This document shows positions 27,841 to 36,666 of a DNA stretch of 64,000 bases, piece after piece. Both the position numbers and the translations under genes were made by a program. This DNA comes from Streptomyces paludis (GTDB taxonomy: Bacteria; Actinomycetota; Actinomycetes; Streptomycetales; Streptomycetaceae), in the NCBI RefSeq assembly GCF_003344965.1, contig NZ_CP031194.1:6386001-6450000 (forward strand). The letters are read 5' to 3'. Every line of letters starts with the position of its first letter. The stretch's first letter is position 1. The notes under the pieces were generated by a model that was given only the letters and a program-made list of their open reading frames with translations, had not been told where the DNA came from and did not search any database.

Positions 27841-29808
27841 GTGACGCAGGTGCCGCGCGAAGCGCGTCGGGCAGGGGCGGCGACGGGCGAAGAGGGCGAG
27901 TTGCTCCCCCTGATCAAGGGACCGCGCGATCTGGACCGGCTCGGACCGGAGCAGCTGGAGCAGCTGGCCGGGGAGATCCGGTCCTTTCTTGTGACGGAGG
28001 TCTCCAAGACCGGTGGCCACCTCGGCCCCAACCTCGGTGTCGTCGAGCTGACCATCGCCCTGCACCGTGTCTTCGAGTCCCCGAAGGACAAGGTCCTCTG
28101 GGACACGGGCCATCAGTCCTATGTGCACAAACTGCTCACCGGCCGTCAGGACTTCTCCCGGCTCAAGAGCAGGGGCGGCCTCTCCGGCTACCCGTCCCGT
28201 GCCGAGTCCGCGCACGACATCATCGAGAACTCCCACGCCTCGACGGTGCTCGGCTGGGCCGACGGCCTCGCCAAGGCCAACGAGGTCCGCGGCAAGGACG
28301 ACCACGTCGTCGCCGTGATCGGGGACGGCGCGCTCACCGGCGGCATGGCCTGGGAGGCGCTCAACAACATCGCCGACGCCAAGGACCGCCCCCTCGTCAT
28401 CGTCGTCAACGACAACGAGCGCTCCTACGCGCCCACCATCGGCGGCCTCGCGAACCACCTCGCCACCCTGCGCACCACCGACGGGTACGAACGCTTCCTG
28501 GCCCGCGGCAAGGACATCCTGGGCCGCACCCCCGTCGTCGGCAAGCCCCTCTACGAGACCCTGCACGGCGCCAAGAAGGGCCTCAAGGACTTCATCGCCC
28601 CGCAGGGCATGTTCGAGGACCTCGGCCTCAAGTACGTCGGCCCGATCGACGGCCACGACCTCGAAGCCCTGGAGTCCGCGCTGCTGCGCGCCAAGGGCTT
28701 CGGCGGCCCGGTCATCGTCCACTGCATCACGGAGAAGGGCCGCGGCTACCAGCCGGCCCTCCAGGACGACGCCGACCGCTTCCACGCCGTCGGCAAGATC
28801 CACCCCGACACCGGACTGCCGATCGCCTCCTCCGGCGTCGACTGGACCTCCGTCTTCGGCGAGGAGATGGTCAAGCTCGGCAAGGAGCGCGCCGACATCG
28901 TCGCCATCACCGCGGCCATGCTCCAGCCCGTCGGACTCGACAGGTTCGCCAAGGCGTTCCCCGACCGGGTCTACGACGTCGGGATCGCCGAGCAGCACGG
29001 CGCGGTCTCCGCCGCCGGTCTCGCCACCGGCGGAGTGCACCCCGTCTTCGCCGTCTACGCGACCTTCCTCAACCGGGCCTTCGACCAGGTCCTGATGGAT
29101 GTCGCCCTGCACCGCTGCGGGGTGACCTTCGTCCTCGACCGGGCCGGTATCACCGGCACCGACGGCGCCTCCCACAACGGCATGTGGGACATGTCGATCC
29201 TCCAGTGCGTCCCCGGACTGCGGATCGCCGCACCCCGCGACGCCGACCAGGTCCGCGCCCAGCTGCGCGAGGCCGTCGCCGTCGAGGACGCCCCGACCGT
29301 GGTCCGCTTCTCCAAGGGCGCGGTCGGCCCCGCCGTACCCGCCGTCGCCCGGATCGGCGGCATGGACGTGCTGCGCAGGGCCGACGAGGGTACGGCGGAC
29401 GTCCTGCTGGTCTCCGTCGGCGCGCTCGCCCCGATGTGCCTCGACATCGCCGACCTGCTCGGCAAACAGGGCATCACCACCACCGTCGTCGACCCCCGCT
29501 GGGTCAAACCCGTCGACGAGGCCCTCGCCCCGCTCGCCGAGCAGCACCGCGTCGTCGTCACCGTCGAGGACAACAGCCGTGCCGGCGGGGTCGGTTCCGC
29601 CGTCTCCCAGGCGCTGCGCGACGCCGGCGTCGACGTACCCCTGCGCGACTTCGGTATCCCGTCGCGCTTCCTCGACCACGCCTCGCGGGCCGAGGTCCTG
29701 ACCGAGATCGGGCTGACCGCGCCGGACATCGCCCGCCAGGTCACCGGCCTGGTCGCGAAGCTGGACGGCCGGCTGGCGCACTCGCCCACCGAGGCCGCCC
29801 GGGACTGA
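27841..29808 (+). CDS. dxs: 1-deoxy-D-xylulose-5-phosphate synthase
   Basis: A 655-residue thiamine-diphosphate enzyme that condenses pyruvate with glyceraldehyde 3-phosphate at the first step of the MEP pathway for isoprenoids. The N-terminal domain holds [20 protein letters not shown], the ThDP-binding [16 protein letters not shown] and [14 protein letters not shown]. The pyrimidine domain holds [20 protein letters not shown] with the catalytic Glu and [15 protein letters not shown]. The C-terminal transketolase domain ends [16 protein letters not shown]. The GTG at 27841 has a full AAGGAGG at 27830-27836; the frame upstream to 27742 is not conserved. It stands alone between two terminators. 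Confidence 0.96.
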   Translation: MTQVPREARRAGAATGEEGELLPLIKGPRDLDRLGPEQLEQLAGEIRSFLVTEVSKTGGHLGPNLGVVELTIALHRVFESPKDKVLWDTGHQSYVHKLLTGRQDFSRLKSRGGLSGYPSRAESAHDIIENSHASTVLGWADGLAKANEVRGKDDHVVAVIGDGALTGGMAWEALNNIADAKDRPLVIVVNDNERSYAPTIGGLANHLATLRTTDGYERFLARGKDILGRTPVVGKPLYETLHGAKKGLKDFIAPQGMFEDLGLKYVGPIDGHDLEALESALLRAKGFGGPVIVHCITEKGRGYQPALQDDADRFHAVGKIHPDTGLPIASSGVDWTSVFGEEMVKLGKERADIVAITAAMLQPVGLDRFAKAFPDRVYDVGIAEQHGAVSAAGLATGGVHPVFAVYATFLNRAFDQVLMDVALHRCGVTFVLDRAGITGTDGASHNGMWDMSILQCVPGLRIAAPRDADQVRAQLREAVAVEDAPTVVRFSKGAVGPAVPAVARIGGMDVLRRADEGTADVLLVSVGALAPMCLDIADLLGKQGITTTVVDPRWVKPVDEALAPLAEQHRVVVTVEDNSRAGGVGSAVSQALRDAGVDVPLRDFGIPSRFLDHASRAEVLTEIGLTAPDIARQVTGLVAKLDGRLAHSPTEAARD

Positions 29809-29834
29809 CCGGAGAGCCCGCCAGAACCGCCGAA

Positions 29835-29875
29835 GGGCCGTTCGGTCCGCCCTGTACGGGTGGTCCGAACGGCCC
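29835..29875 (+). terminator. Terminator after dxs
   Basis: Perfect 11-bp outer arms (29835-29845 and 29865-29875) with a nested partly paired stem, starting 27 bases after the dxs stop. Confidence 0.7.
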
Positions 29876-29962
29876 ATCCGTGTGAAATACGGCGCCACCG
29901 CCGACGCGGGGCCGCACGCCTCCCGATCATGGCCGGATGAACGCGCACACGGAGGTAGGCCG

Positions 29963-31459
29963 TTGAGTACGCAGCAGGCCCCGGGACCGGCCGGAAACGG
30001 CGTCTTCCGCACCAAGAACATCGAGCAGTCGATCCGTGACACGGAGGATCCCGAGCACGCCCTCAGAAAGTCCCTCTCCGCCCTCGACCTGACGGTCTTC
30101 GGCGTCGGCGTGATCATCGGCACCGGCATCTTCGTCCTGACCGGCGTCGTCGCCCGGCAGACCGCGGGCCCGGCCACCGCCCTCGCCTTCGTCGTCGCCG
30201 GTGTCGTGTGCGCGCTGGCCGCCCTCTGCTACGCCGAGTTCGCCTCGACGGTGCCGGTCGCCGGCTCCGCCTACACCTTCTCGTACGCCTCGCTCGGCGA
30301 GCTGCCCGCCTGGATCATCGGCTGGGACCTCGTCCTGGAACTGGCGCTCGGCTGCGCGGTGGTGGCGGTCGGCTGGTCCGGCTATGTGCGCTCCCTCATG
30401 GGCAACGCGGGGATCAGCATGCCCGACGGACTCGACGGCACCCACGACGGGCACTTCGGCTTCGACCTGCTCGCCTTCCTCCTCGTCCTCGTCCTCACCG
30501 CGATCCTCGTCGTCGGGATGAAGCTCTCCTCCCGGATCACCTCGGTCATCGTGGGCATCAAGCTCACCGTCGTCCTGCTGGTCGTCATCGTCGGCGCGTT
30601 CTTCATCAAGAGCGCCAACTACCACCCGTTCGTCCCGCCGTCCGAGCCACGCACCGGCGAGAGCGGACTGAGCGCGCCGATCATCCAGCTCATGGCCGGA
30701 TTCACCCCCAGCGACTTCGGTGTCATGGGCATCTTCACCGCCGCCGCCGTGGTCTTCTTCGCCTTCATCGGCTTCGACATCGTCGCGACCGCCGCCGAGG
30801 AGACCGTCCACCCGCAGCGCGACGTGCCGCGCGGCATCCTCGGCTCCCTCCTCATCTGCACCGTGCTCTACGTCGCCGTCTCCCTCGTCGTCACCGGGAT
30901 GCAGCACTACACCGAACTGACGGTCGACGCCCCCCTCGCCGACGCGTTCAAAGCGGTCGGCCACCCCTTCTGGGCCGGACTGATCAGCTTCGGCGCCGCC
31001 GTCGGACTCACCTCGGTCTGCATGATCCTGCTGCTCGGCCAGACCCGGGTCTTCTTCGCGATGAGCCGTGACGGACTGCTGCCGAGGACCTTCTCCCGGG
31101 TCCACCCGAAGTTCGGCACGCCCTACCGCTCGACGCTTCTCCTCGGGCTGGTCGTGGCCGTCGTCGCGGGCTTCACCTCCATCGAGGAACTCGCCGAACT
31201 CGTCAACATCGGCACGCTGTTCGCGTTCGTCGTGGTCGCCCTCGGCGTCATCATCCTCCGCAGGACCCGCCCCGACCTGCCGCGCGCCTTCCGCACCCCG
31301 CTCGTGCCGTACGTACCGGCCGCGTCCGTCCTCGCGTCCGTGTGGCTGATGCTCAACCTGCCCGCCGAGACCTGGCTGCGCTTCGGCGTCTGGATGGTCC
31401 TCGGCTTCGTCGTCTACTTCGTCTACGGCCGCTCCCACAGCCGCCTGGGCCGGTCCTGA
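29963..31459 (+). CDS. APC-family amino acid permease (CAT type)
   Basis: A 498-residue membrane transporter of the amino acid-polyamine-cation superfamily, cationic amino acid transporter branch, with 12 or more helices. Helix 1 carries GVGVIIGTGIFVLTG, and the broken helix 6-type segment reads FFAFIGFDIVATAAEETVHPQRDVPRGI, which is the family signature. A C-terminal extension LPRAFRTPLVPYVPAASVLASVWLMLNLP is typical of the CAT subgroup. TTG 29963 was chosen because GGAGGT stands six bases upstream; the 27-codon extension to 29882 lacks homology. The exact substrate (arginine, lysine or another amino acid) is not determinable. Confidence 0.9.
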   Translation: MSTQQAPGPAGNGVFRTKNIEQSIRDTEDPEHALRKSLSALDLTVFGVGVIIGTGIFVLTGVVARQTAGPATALAFVVAGVVCALAALCYAEFASTVPVAGSAYTFSYASLGELPAWIIGWDLVLELALGCAVVAVGWSGYVRSLMGNAGISMPDGLDGTHDGHFGFDLLAFLLVLVLTAILVVGMKLSSRITSVIVGIKLTVVLLVVIVGAFFIKSANYHPFVPPSEPRTGESGLSAPIIQLMAGFTPSDFGVMGIFTAAAVVFFAFIGFDIVATAAEETVHPQRDVPRGILGSLLICTVLYVAVSLVVTGMQHYTELTVDAPLADAFKAVGHPFWAGLISFGAAVGLTSVCMILLLGQTRVFFAMSRDGLLPRTFSRVHPKFGTPYRSTLLLGLVVAVVAGFTSIEELAELVNIGTLFAFVVVALGVIILRRTRPDLPRAFRTPLVPYVPAASVLASVWLMLNLPAETWLRFGVWMVLGFVVYFVYGRSHSRLGRS

Positions 31460-31495
31460 GGAGCGGTCGGGCGGCGCCCTGAGAGGCGGGGCGCC

Positions 31496-31876
31496 CTAAG
31501 AGGCGGGGCGTACGGTCCGGGGCCCGACGCACCGCGCGCCGTACGCCGCCACCCGCCCCCGCAGCTCCCGGTCGGCCGTGACGACCACACAGGGCGCCCC
31601 GTCGGCCGCCGCCCGCGCGGCCAGCTCCGCGATCAGATCGTCGCCGCCGCCCGGCGCCGCCTCCACCCGTACCCCCGCCACCGGCGCCACACCCCGCGCC
31701 GCGCCCTCCACCACGAGCACCACCTCGACGGGCCCCGGACACCCCGGCAACCCCTCCTCGGCATACGGTACGAGGCCGTCCCGCAGCCGCTCGGTGGCCC
31801 TGCGACGGTCCCGCCACCAGCCGTCCGGGACGGACCCCACCACATTCGCCGCGTCGACGATCACTTGCGTCAGCAC
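31496..31876 (-). CDS. Small NYN-domain protein
   Basis: A 126-residue protein with a PIN-like NYN fold. It opens with the strand VIVDAANVVGS, whose Asp is the first metal ligand, then a DRRRATERLRDGL helix, GGGDDLIAELAARAAADGAPCVVVTADRELRGRV with further acidic residues, and ends at the strand CVGPRTV. NYN proteins are predicted or shown metal-dependent ribonucleases in RNA processing. Homologues in Streptomyces are often misnamed NTP pyrophosphohydrolase. The GTG at 31876 fits the conserved start but has no clear ribosome site. The gene converges on the amino acid permease and is divergent from the beta-propeller gene with a 91-base gap. Confidence 0.8.
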   Translation of the reverse strand: MLTQVIVDAANVVGSVPDGWWRDRRRATERLRDGLVPYAEEGLPGCPGPVEVVLVVEGAARGVAPVAGVRVEAAPGGGDDLIAELAARAAADGAPCVVVTADRELRGRVAAYGARCVGPRTVRPAS

Positions 31877-31967
31877 ACCGGGCAGCCTGCCACAGTGAAC
31901 CGCGCCGAAGGCCCCGCGTACTATCGTGGCTGGGTTTTCGGCGGATCGGAAAGGCGGCCGGCAGGCC

Positions 31968-33023
31968 ATGACAACGCTCCCCGCGACCACCGGCTGGCTC
32001 CTGCGCGGCAAGGACGGCAGGCTCACGGCGTACGCGCCGACAGCCGGCGGTGTGCTGCGCTGGACCGAACAACGGGTGGGCGGCCCGGACTGGACGGGCC
32101 CCGAACTCCTCGCGGCCGAGGGGCTGCTGCCCCATGTCGCCATCGCCCGCAGCGAGGCGGGCTTCGTCCATCTGCTCGCGGTACGCAAGCGCCCGCGCGC
32201 CGGCGGGCCCGACGACACCGATCTCGTGCACGCCGTCCAGTTCCAGACCGGCCGGCCGCTGCGGGACTGGTTCTCGCTCGGCAATCCGCACGGCAAGGAC
32301 ATGGAGAAGGGCGCCGCCATCGGACTGCCGTCCCTCATCGTGGACGACACCGACTCCCTCCAGCTCTTCGTGCGGAACGCGAACGGCGGACTCTCCGTCA
32401 AACGACAGACCGTCAGCGGCCGTTGGAAGGCATGGGGCGGCGCCAACCCCAAGGGGAAGCCGCTCACCGGCGAGACCGCCGCCTCCCTCACCGACGACGG
32501 GCTGGTCGATCTGCTCGTCCCCGCGGACGGCTCCCTCGTCCGCTGGTTCCGCGGCAAGTCCGACTCCGGACTGGTGCGTTCCGACGACGAACCGGCGGTC
32601 CGCGTCGAATCCGGCACCCTCATCGCGGAGCGCACCGGCCCCGGCCGGCTCACCCACTTCTGGCGCGACGCCGACGACGGCGGGGTCCGCGCCTGGCGGC
32701 CCGGCAAGGAGCCCGTCCCGCTCGGCGGCCGGGGCGTCGGCCCGCCGGCCGCGCTCCGTACCTCCGTCGACGGCCACGACTGCGTGATCCTGGCGCAGTG
32801 CGGCACCGACGGCCGTACCGGAATCGCCGCCTACCCGACGGAGGACGAGGCTGCCGGCCTCAACTGGACCCGTATCGGGGACCGTTGCGTGGGCGCGCCC
32901 GCCCTCGCCCTGGACGGCACCGGCCGGGTGGTGCTGGCGGCGATGGGCGAGGACGGCGCGCTGCGGGTGGCCCGCCAGAAGGCGGAGCCGGGCCTCGCGC
33001 TGGAGGCATGGACCCGCATCTGA
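31968..33023 (+). CDS. Beta-propeller-like conserved protein of unknown function
   Basis: A 351-residue protein without a signal peptide or membrane helix. Repeated units of about 45-50 residues have a Trp or Phe and end in patterns like LQLFVRNANGGLSVKRQTVSGRWKAWG, LTHFWRDADDGGVRAWRPG and VVLAAMGEDGALRVARQK. These resemble the blades of PLL/tectonin-like beta-propellers, proteins that bind sugars or other proteins. I do not recognise a specific family. The ATG at 31968 gives a conserved-looking start, though the ribosome site is weak. It is followed by three short direct repeats of GGGAACGGACCT and a hairpin. Confidence 0.75.
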   Translation: MTTLPATTGWLLRGKDGRLTAYAPTAGGVLRWTEQRVGGPDWTGPELLAAEGLLPHVAIARSEAGFVHLLAVRKRPRAGGPDDTDLVHAVQFQTGRPLRDWFSLGNPHGKDMEKGAAIGLPSLIVDDTDSLQLFVRNANGGLSVKRQTVSGRWKAWGGANPKGKPLTGETAASLTDDGLVDLLVPADGSLVRWFRGKSDSGLVRSDDEPAVRVESGTLIAERTGPGRLTHFWRDADDGGVRAWRPGKEPVPLGGRGVGPPAALRTSVDGHDCVILAQCGTDGRTGIAAYPTEDEAAGLNWTRIGDRCVGAPALALDGTGRVVLAAMGEDGALRVARQKAEPGLALEAWTRI

Positions 33024-33073
33024 GAACGGGCCCAAGGGAACGGACCTGACCACGGGAACGGACCTACGGGAAC

Positions 33074-33104
33074 GGGCCGTACGGGGGGATTCCCCGCACG
33101 GCCC
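33074..33104. terminator. Convergent terminator between propeller gene and fadB
   Basis: A 13-bp stem with one mismatch (33074-33086 with 33092-33104) and a 5-base loop. It lies between convergent genes and can serve both. Confidence 0.65.
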
Positions 33105-33137
33105 GCCCCGGTCGGTCCATCCGGCCCGAGCCCGCGC

Positions 33138-35264
33138 CTACTCCGGCACGCTGGCCACACCCGCCGCCAGGAACCGCTTCCCGTTCACCCGCTCCGAGAC
33201 CCCCGCCCGGTCCAGGTACGGCGTGATGCCGCCCAGGTGGAAGGGCCAGCCCGCCCCCGTCAGCAGGCACAGGTCGATGTCCTGCGCCTCCGCGACAACG
33301 CCCTCGTCGAGCATCAGCCCGATCTCCCGCGCCACCGCGTCCAGCACCCGGTCCCGGGTCTGCTCCTCGGTCAGTACGGTGTCGCCCTGCTTCAGCAGCG
33401 CGGCGACCTCCGGGTCCAGCTCCGGCTTTCCGGAGTCGTACACGTAGAACCCCCGCTTGCCGGCCGCGACGACCGCCGCCAGATTCTCCGAGACGGTGAA
33501 CCGCTCGGGGAACGCGCCGTGCAGCGTCTGCGACACATGCAGCCCGATCGCCGGACCGACCAGCTCCAGCAGCACCAGCGGCGACATCGGCAGCCCCAGC
33601 GGCTCCACCGCGCGCTCCGCGACCTCGACCGGGGTGCCCTCGTCGATGACGTTCTGGATCTCGCCCATGAAGCGGGTCAGGATGCGGTTGACGACGAACG
33701 CCGGGGCGTCCTTCACCAGCACGGCCGACTTCTTGAGCTTCTTCGCCACACCGAACGCGGTCGCCAGCGACGCGTCGTCGGTCCGCTCGCCGCGCACGAT
33801 CTCCAGCAGCGGCAGGATCGCGACCGGGTTGAAGAAGTGGAAGCCGACGACCCGCTCGGGGTTCTTCAGCTTCGACGCCATCTCGGAGACCGACAGCGAC
33901 GAGGTGTTGGTGGCGAGGATCGCGTGCGCCGGAGCGACCGCCTCCACCTCGGCGAACACCTTCTGCTTGACGCCCATCTCCTCGAAGACGGCCTCGATGA
34001 CGAAGTCCGCGTCCGCGAAGCCCTCGGCCTTGTCCAGCACCCCGGTCACCAGCGCCTTGAGGCGGTTGGCCTTGTCCTGGTTGATACGGGACTTCAGCAG
34101 CAGCTTGTCGATCTCGGCGTGGACATAGCCCACCCCCTTGTCGATCCGCTCCTGGTCGATGTCCGTCAGCACGACCGGCACCTCAAGACGGCGGACGAAC
34201 AGCAGCGCCAGCTGCGAGGCCATCAGCCCCGCGCCGACGACCCCCACCTTGCTGACGGGCCGGGCCAGCGCCTTGTCCGGAGCCCCGGCCGGCCGCTTGG
34301 CACGCCGCTGCACCAGATTGAACGCGTAGATGCCGGACCGCAGTTCGCCGCCCATGATCAGATCGGCCAGCGCCGTGTCCTCGGCGTCGAACCCGGCCTG
34401 GAGATCGCCGTCCTTGGCCGCCTCGATGATCTCCAGCGCGCGGTACGCGGCCGGCGCGGCGCCGTGCACCTTGGAGTCCGCGAAGGCCCGGCCCCGGGCC
34501 ACGGCCTGGTCCCACGCCTCGCCCCGGTCGACCTCGGGCCGCTCCACGGTGATCTCGCCCGTCAGCACGCCCGCCGTCCAGACCAGCGAGCGCTCCAGGA
34601 AGTCCGCGCCCTCGAACAGCGCGTCGGCGATGCCCAGTTCACGCACCTGGGCGCCCTTGAGCTGACGGTTCTGGCTGAGCGAGTTCTCGATGACCACCGA
34701 GACCGCCCGGTCCGCGCCGATCAGATTCGGCAGCAGGGTGCAGCCGCCCCAGCCCGGCACGAGCCCGAGGAAGACCTCGGGCAGCGAGAACGCCGCCGCC
34801 GCGGCCGACACCGTACGGTACGAGCAGTGCAGCCCGATCTCGACACCGCCGCCCATCGCGGCGCCGTTGTAGTACGCGAACGTCGGCACCGCCAGCGCCG
34901 CCAGCCGCTTGAACACCTCGTGGCCGCCCCGGCCGATGGCCAGCGCGTCCTCGTGGCGCTTCAGCAGCTCCACACCCTTGAGGTCGGCGCCCACGGCGAA
35001 GATGAACGGCTTGCCCGTCACCCCCGCGCCGACGATCGAGCCCTCCGCGGCCTCCGCCTCGACCTGGTCGATCGCCGCGTCCAGATTCGCCAGCGACTGC
35101 GGGCCGAACGTCGTCGGCTTGGTGTGGTCGAGACCGTTGTCCAGTGTGATCAGCGCGAACCGCCCGGCACCGCCCGGCAGTTCGAGATGGCGCACATGCG
35201 CCTGTGTGACCACTTCACCGGGGAACAGCTCGGCCGCGCCCCTCAGGAGTTCCGCTGTGCTCAC
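33138..35264 (-). CDS. fadB: 3-hydroxyacyl-CoA dehydrogenase / enoyl-CoA hydratase (FadB-like)
   Basis: A 708-residue bifunctional beta-oxidation enzyme that hydrates enoyl-CoA and oxidises 3-hydroxyacyl-CoA with NAD+. The N-terminal crotonase domain (~15-300) contains AVGADLKGVELLKR, PTFAYYNGAAMGGGVEIGLHCSYR with the oxyanion hole, and SLPEVFLGLVPGWGG. The NAD-binding domain starts at VGVVGAGLMASQLALLF near residue 335 and includes ILATNTSSLSVSEMA and RVVGFHFFNPV. The C-terminal domain carries VKDAPAFVVNRIL. The GTG at 35264 has GGAGG seven bases upstream and overlaps the fadA stop (GTGA), so thiolase and this enzyme are made together and probably form one complex. Confidence 0.94.
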   Translation of the reverse strand: MSTAELLRGAAELFPGEVVTQAHVRHLELPGGAGRFALITLDNGLDHTKPTTFGPQSLANLDAAIDQVEAEAAEGSIVGAGVTGKPFIFAVGADLKGVELLKRHEDALAIGRGGHEVFKRLAALAVPTFAYYNGAAMGGGVEIGLHCSYRTVSAAAAAFSLPEVFLGLVPGWGGCTLLPNLIGADRAVSVVIENSLSQNRQLKGAQVRELGIADALFEGADFLERSLVWTAGVLTGEITVERPEVDRGEAWDQAVARGRAFADSKVHGAAPAAYRALEIIEAAKDGDLQAGFDAEDTALADLIMGGELRSGIYAFNLVQRRAKRPAGAPDKALARPVSKVGVVGAGLMASQLALLFVRRLEVPVVLTDIDQERIDKGVGYVHAEIDKLLLKSRINQDKANRLKALVTGVLDKAEGFADADFVIEAVFEEMGVKQKVFAEVEAVAPAHAILATNTSSLSVSEMASKLKNPERVVGFHFFNPVAILPLLEIVRGERTDDASLATAFGVAKKLKKSAVLVKDAPAFVVNRILTRFMGEIQNVIDEGTPVEVAERAVEPLGLPMSPLVLLELVGPAIGLHVSQTLHGAFPERFTVSENLAAVVAAGKRGFYVYDSGKPELDPEVAALLKQGDTVLTEEQTRDRVLDAVAREIGLMLDEGVVAEAQDIDLCLLTGAGWPFHLGGITPYLDRAGVSERVNGKRFLAAGVASVPE

Positions 35265-36481
35265 TTGTCGCCTCCGTCGAAGTGCGGGTTCTCCCAGATG
35301 ACCGTCGCGCCCATGCCGAAGCCCACGCACATGGTGGTCACTCCGTAGCGCACCTGCGGCTGCTCCTCGAACTGCCGCGCCAGCTGCGTCATCAGCCGTA
35401 CGCCCGAGGAGGCCAGCGGGTGGCCGAACGCGATGGCGCCGCCGTACTGGTTGACGCGCGCGTCGTCGTCGGCGATCCCGTAGTGGTCCAGGAAGGCCAG
35501 CACCTGGACCGCGAACGCCTCGTTGATCTCGAAGAGCCCGATGTCCCCGATCGAGAGCCCCGCCTTGGCGAGCGCCTTCTCGGTCGCCGGGATCGGCCCG
35601 TACCCCATCACCTCGGGCTCCACGCCCGCGAAGGCGTACGAGACGAGCCGCATCCGCACCGGCAGGCCCTGCTCGCGCGCGAAGTCCTCGGCGGCGATCA
35701 GCGAGGCGGTCGCGCCGTCGTTGAGCCCCGCCGCGTTGCCCGCGGTGACCCGGCCGTGCGGCCGGAACGGGGTCTTGAGGCCGGCCAGCATCTCCCGTGT
35801 CGTACCGGGCCGCATCGGCTCGTCGGCGGTGACCAGCCCCCAGCCGGTCTCTCCCACGTCGGCGTTGGTCCGGCGGACCGAGATCGGCACCAGATCCTGC
35901 TGGATCCTCCCGTTCGCGTACGCCTTCGCCGCCTTCTCCTGCGAACGCACCGCGTACTCGTCCGCGCGGGCCTTCGTCAGGTGGGGGAACCGGTCGTGCA
36001 GATTCTCCGCCGTCATGCCCATGAACAGCGCGGCCTCGTCGACCAGCTTCTCCGACACGAAGCGCGGGTTCGGGTCGACGCCCTCGCCCATCGGGTGCCG
36101 GCCCATGTGCTCGACGCCCCCGGCGACCACCACGTCGTACGCGCCGAAGGCGATCGAGCCCGCGGTCGTGGTGACGGCGGTCAGCGCGCCGGCGCACATG
36201 CGGTCGATCGAGTACCCGGGCACGGACTGCGGCAGCCCCGCGAGAATCCCCGCGGTCCGCCCGAGCGTCAGCCCCTGGTCACCGATCTGCGTGGTCGCCG
36301 CGATGGCGACCTCGTCGATCCGCGCGGGATCGAGGTCCGGGTTGCGGCGCAGCAGCTCCCGGATCGCCTTCACGACGAGGTCGTCGGCCCGGGTCTCGTG
36401 ATAGACGCCCTTCGGGCCCGCCTTGCCGAACGGGGTGCGGACGCCGTCGACAAAGACGACATCCCTGACGGTACGAGGCAC
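35261..36481 (-). CDS. fadA: Acetyl-CoA C-acyltransferase (thiolase, FadA-like)
   Basis: A 406-residue thiolase that cleaves 3-ketoacyl-CoA with CoA at the end of each beta-oxidation turn. The nucleophilic Cys is in IDRMCAGALTAV (near residue 95). The other active-site elements are NEAFAVQ, the GHP in QYGGAIAFGHPLASSG, and the C-terminal Cys in TMCVGFGMGATVIWE. The GTG at 36481 has GGAGGAG upstream. It is the first gene of the fadAB operon; a palindrome at 36528-36543 lies in its promoter region. Confidence 0.94.
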   Translation of the reverse strand: MPRTVRDVVFVDGVRTPFGKAGPKGVYHETRADDLVVKAIRELLRRNPDLDPARIDEVAIAATTQIGDQGLTLGRTAGILAGLPQSVPGYSIDRMCAGALTAVTTTAGSIAFGAYDVVVAGGVEHMGRHPMGEGVDPNPRFVSEKLVDEAALFMGMTAENLHDRFPHLTKARADEYAVRSQEKAAKAYANGRIQQDLVPISVRRTNADVGETGWGLVTADEPMRPGTTREMLAGLKTPFRPHGRVTAGNAAGLNDGATASLIAAEDFAREQGLPVRMRLVSYAFAGVEPEVMGYGPIPATEKALAKAGLSIGDIGLFEINEAFAVQVLAFLDHYGIADDDARVNQYGGAIAFGHPLASSGVRLMTQLARQFEEQPQVRYGVTTMCVGFGMGATVIWENPHFDGGDK

Positions 36482-36527
36482 GATGGCTCTCCTCCAGGGT
36501 GCGGGGTGGCACGCTTCCGCCCCCCAT

Positions 36528-36543
36528 GCTACTTGCGAGTAAC
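36528..36543. promoter_or_regulatory. fadA: Imperfect palindrome upstream of fadA
   Basis: GCTACTTGCGAGTAAC pairs at six of eight positions, with half-sites TACT and AGTA. It lies about 47 bases before the fadA start and 120 before the RNase D stop. Its size and place fit a TetR- or GntR-type fatty-acid regulator, but the protein is not in the window. Confidence 0.4.
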
Positions 36544-36666
36544 CAGCCTGCCCACCCCTGGTGGAGAGCGATACCTCTCACGGGGCGGCAGGGGGCCGCG
36601 CGGAGGGCGGGCAGGGGCGCCGATCAGGGGCGCCCCGCCACCGCCACCGCCACCGGGTGGATCCGC

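Noticed and set aside
33036..33079. Three short GGGAACGG direct repeats after the propeller gene
   Set aside because: Units are 12 bases with unequal spacing (18 and 14) next to a terminator; too short to call a functional array.
35265..36197. In-frame extension of fadB into fadA
   Set aside because: The translation there is an Arg-rich shadow of fadA; GTG 35264 with GGAGG and a GTGA overlap is the real start.
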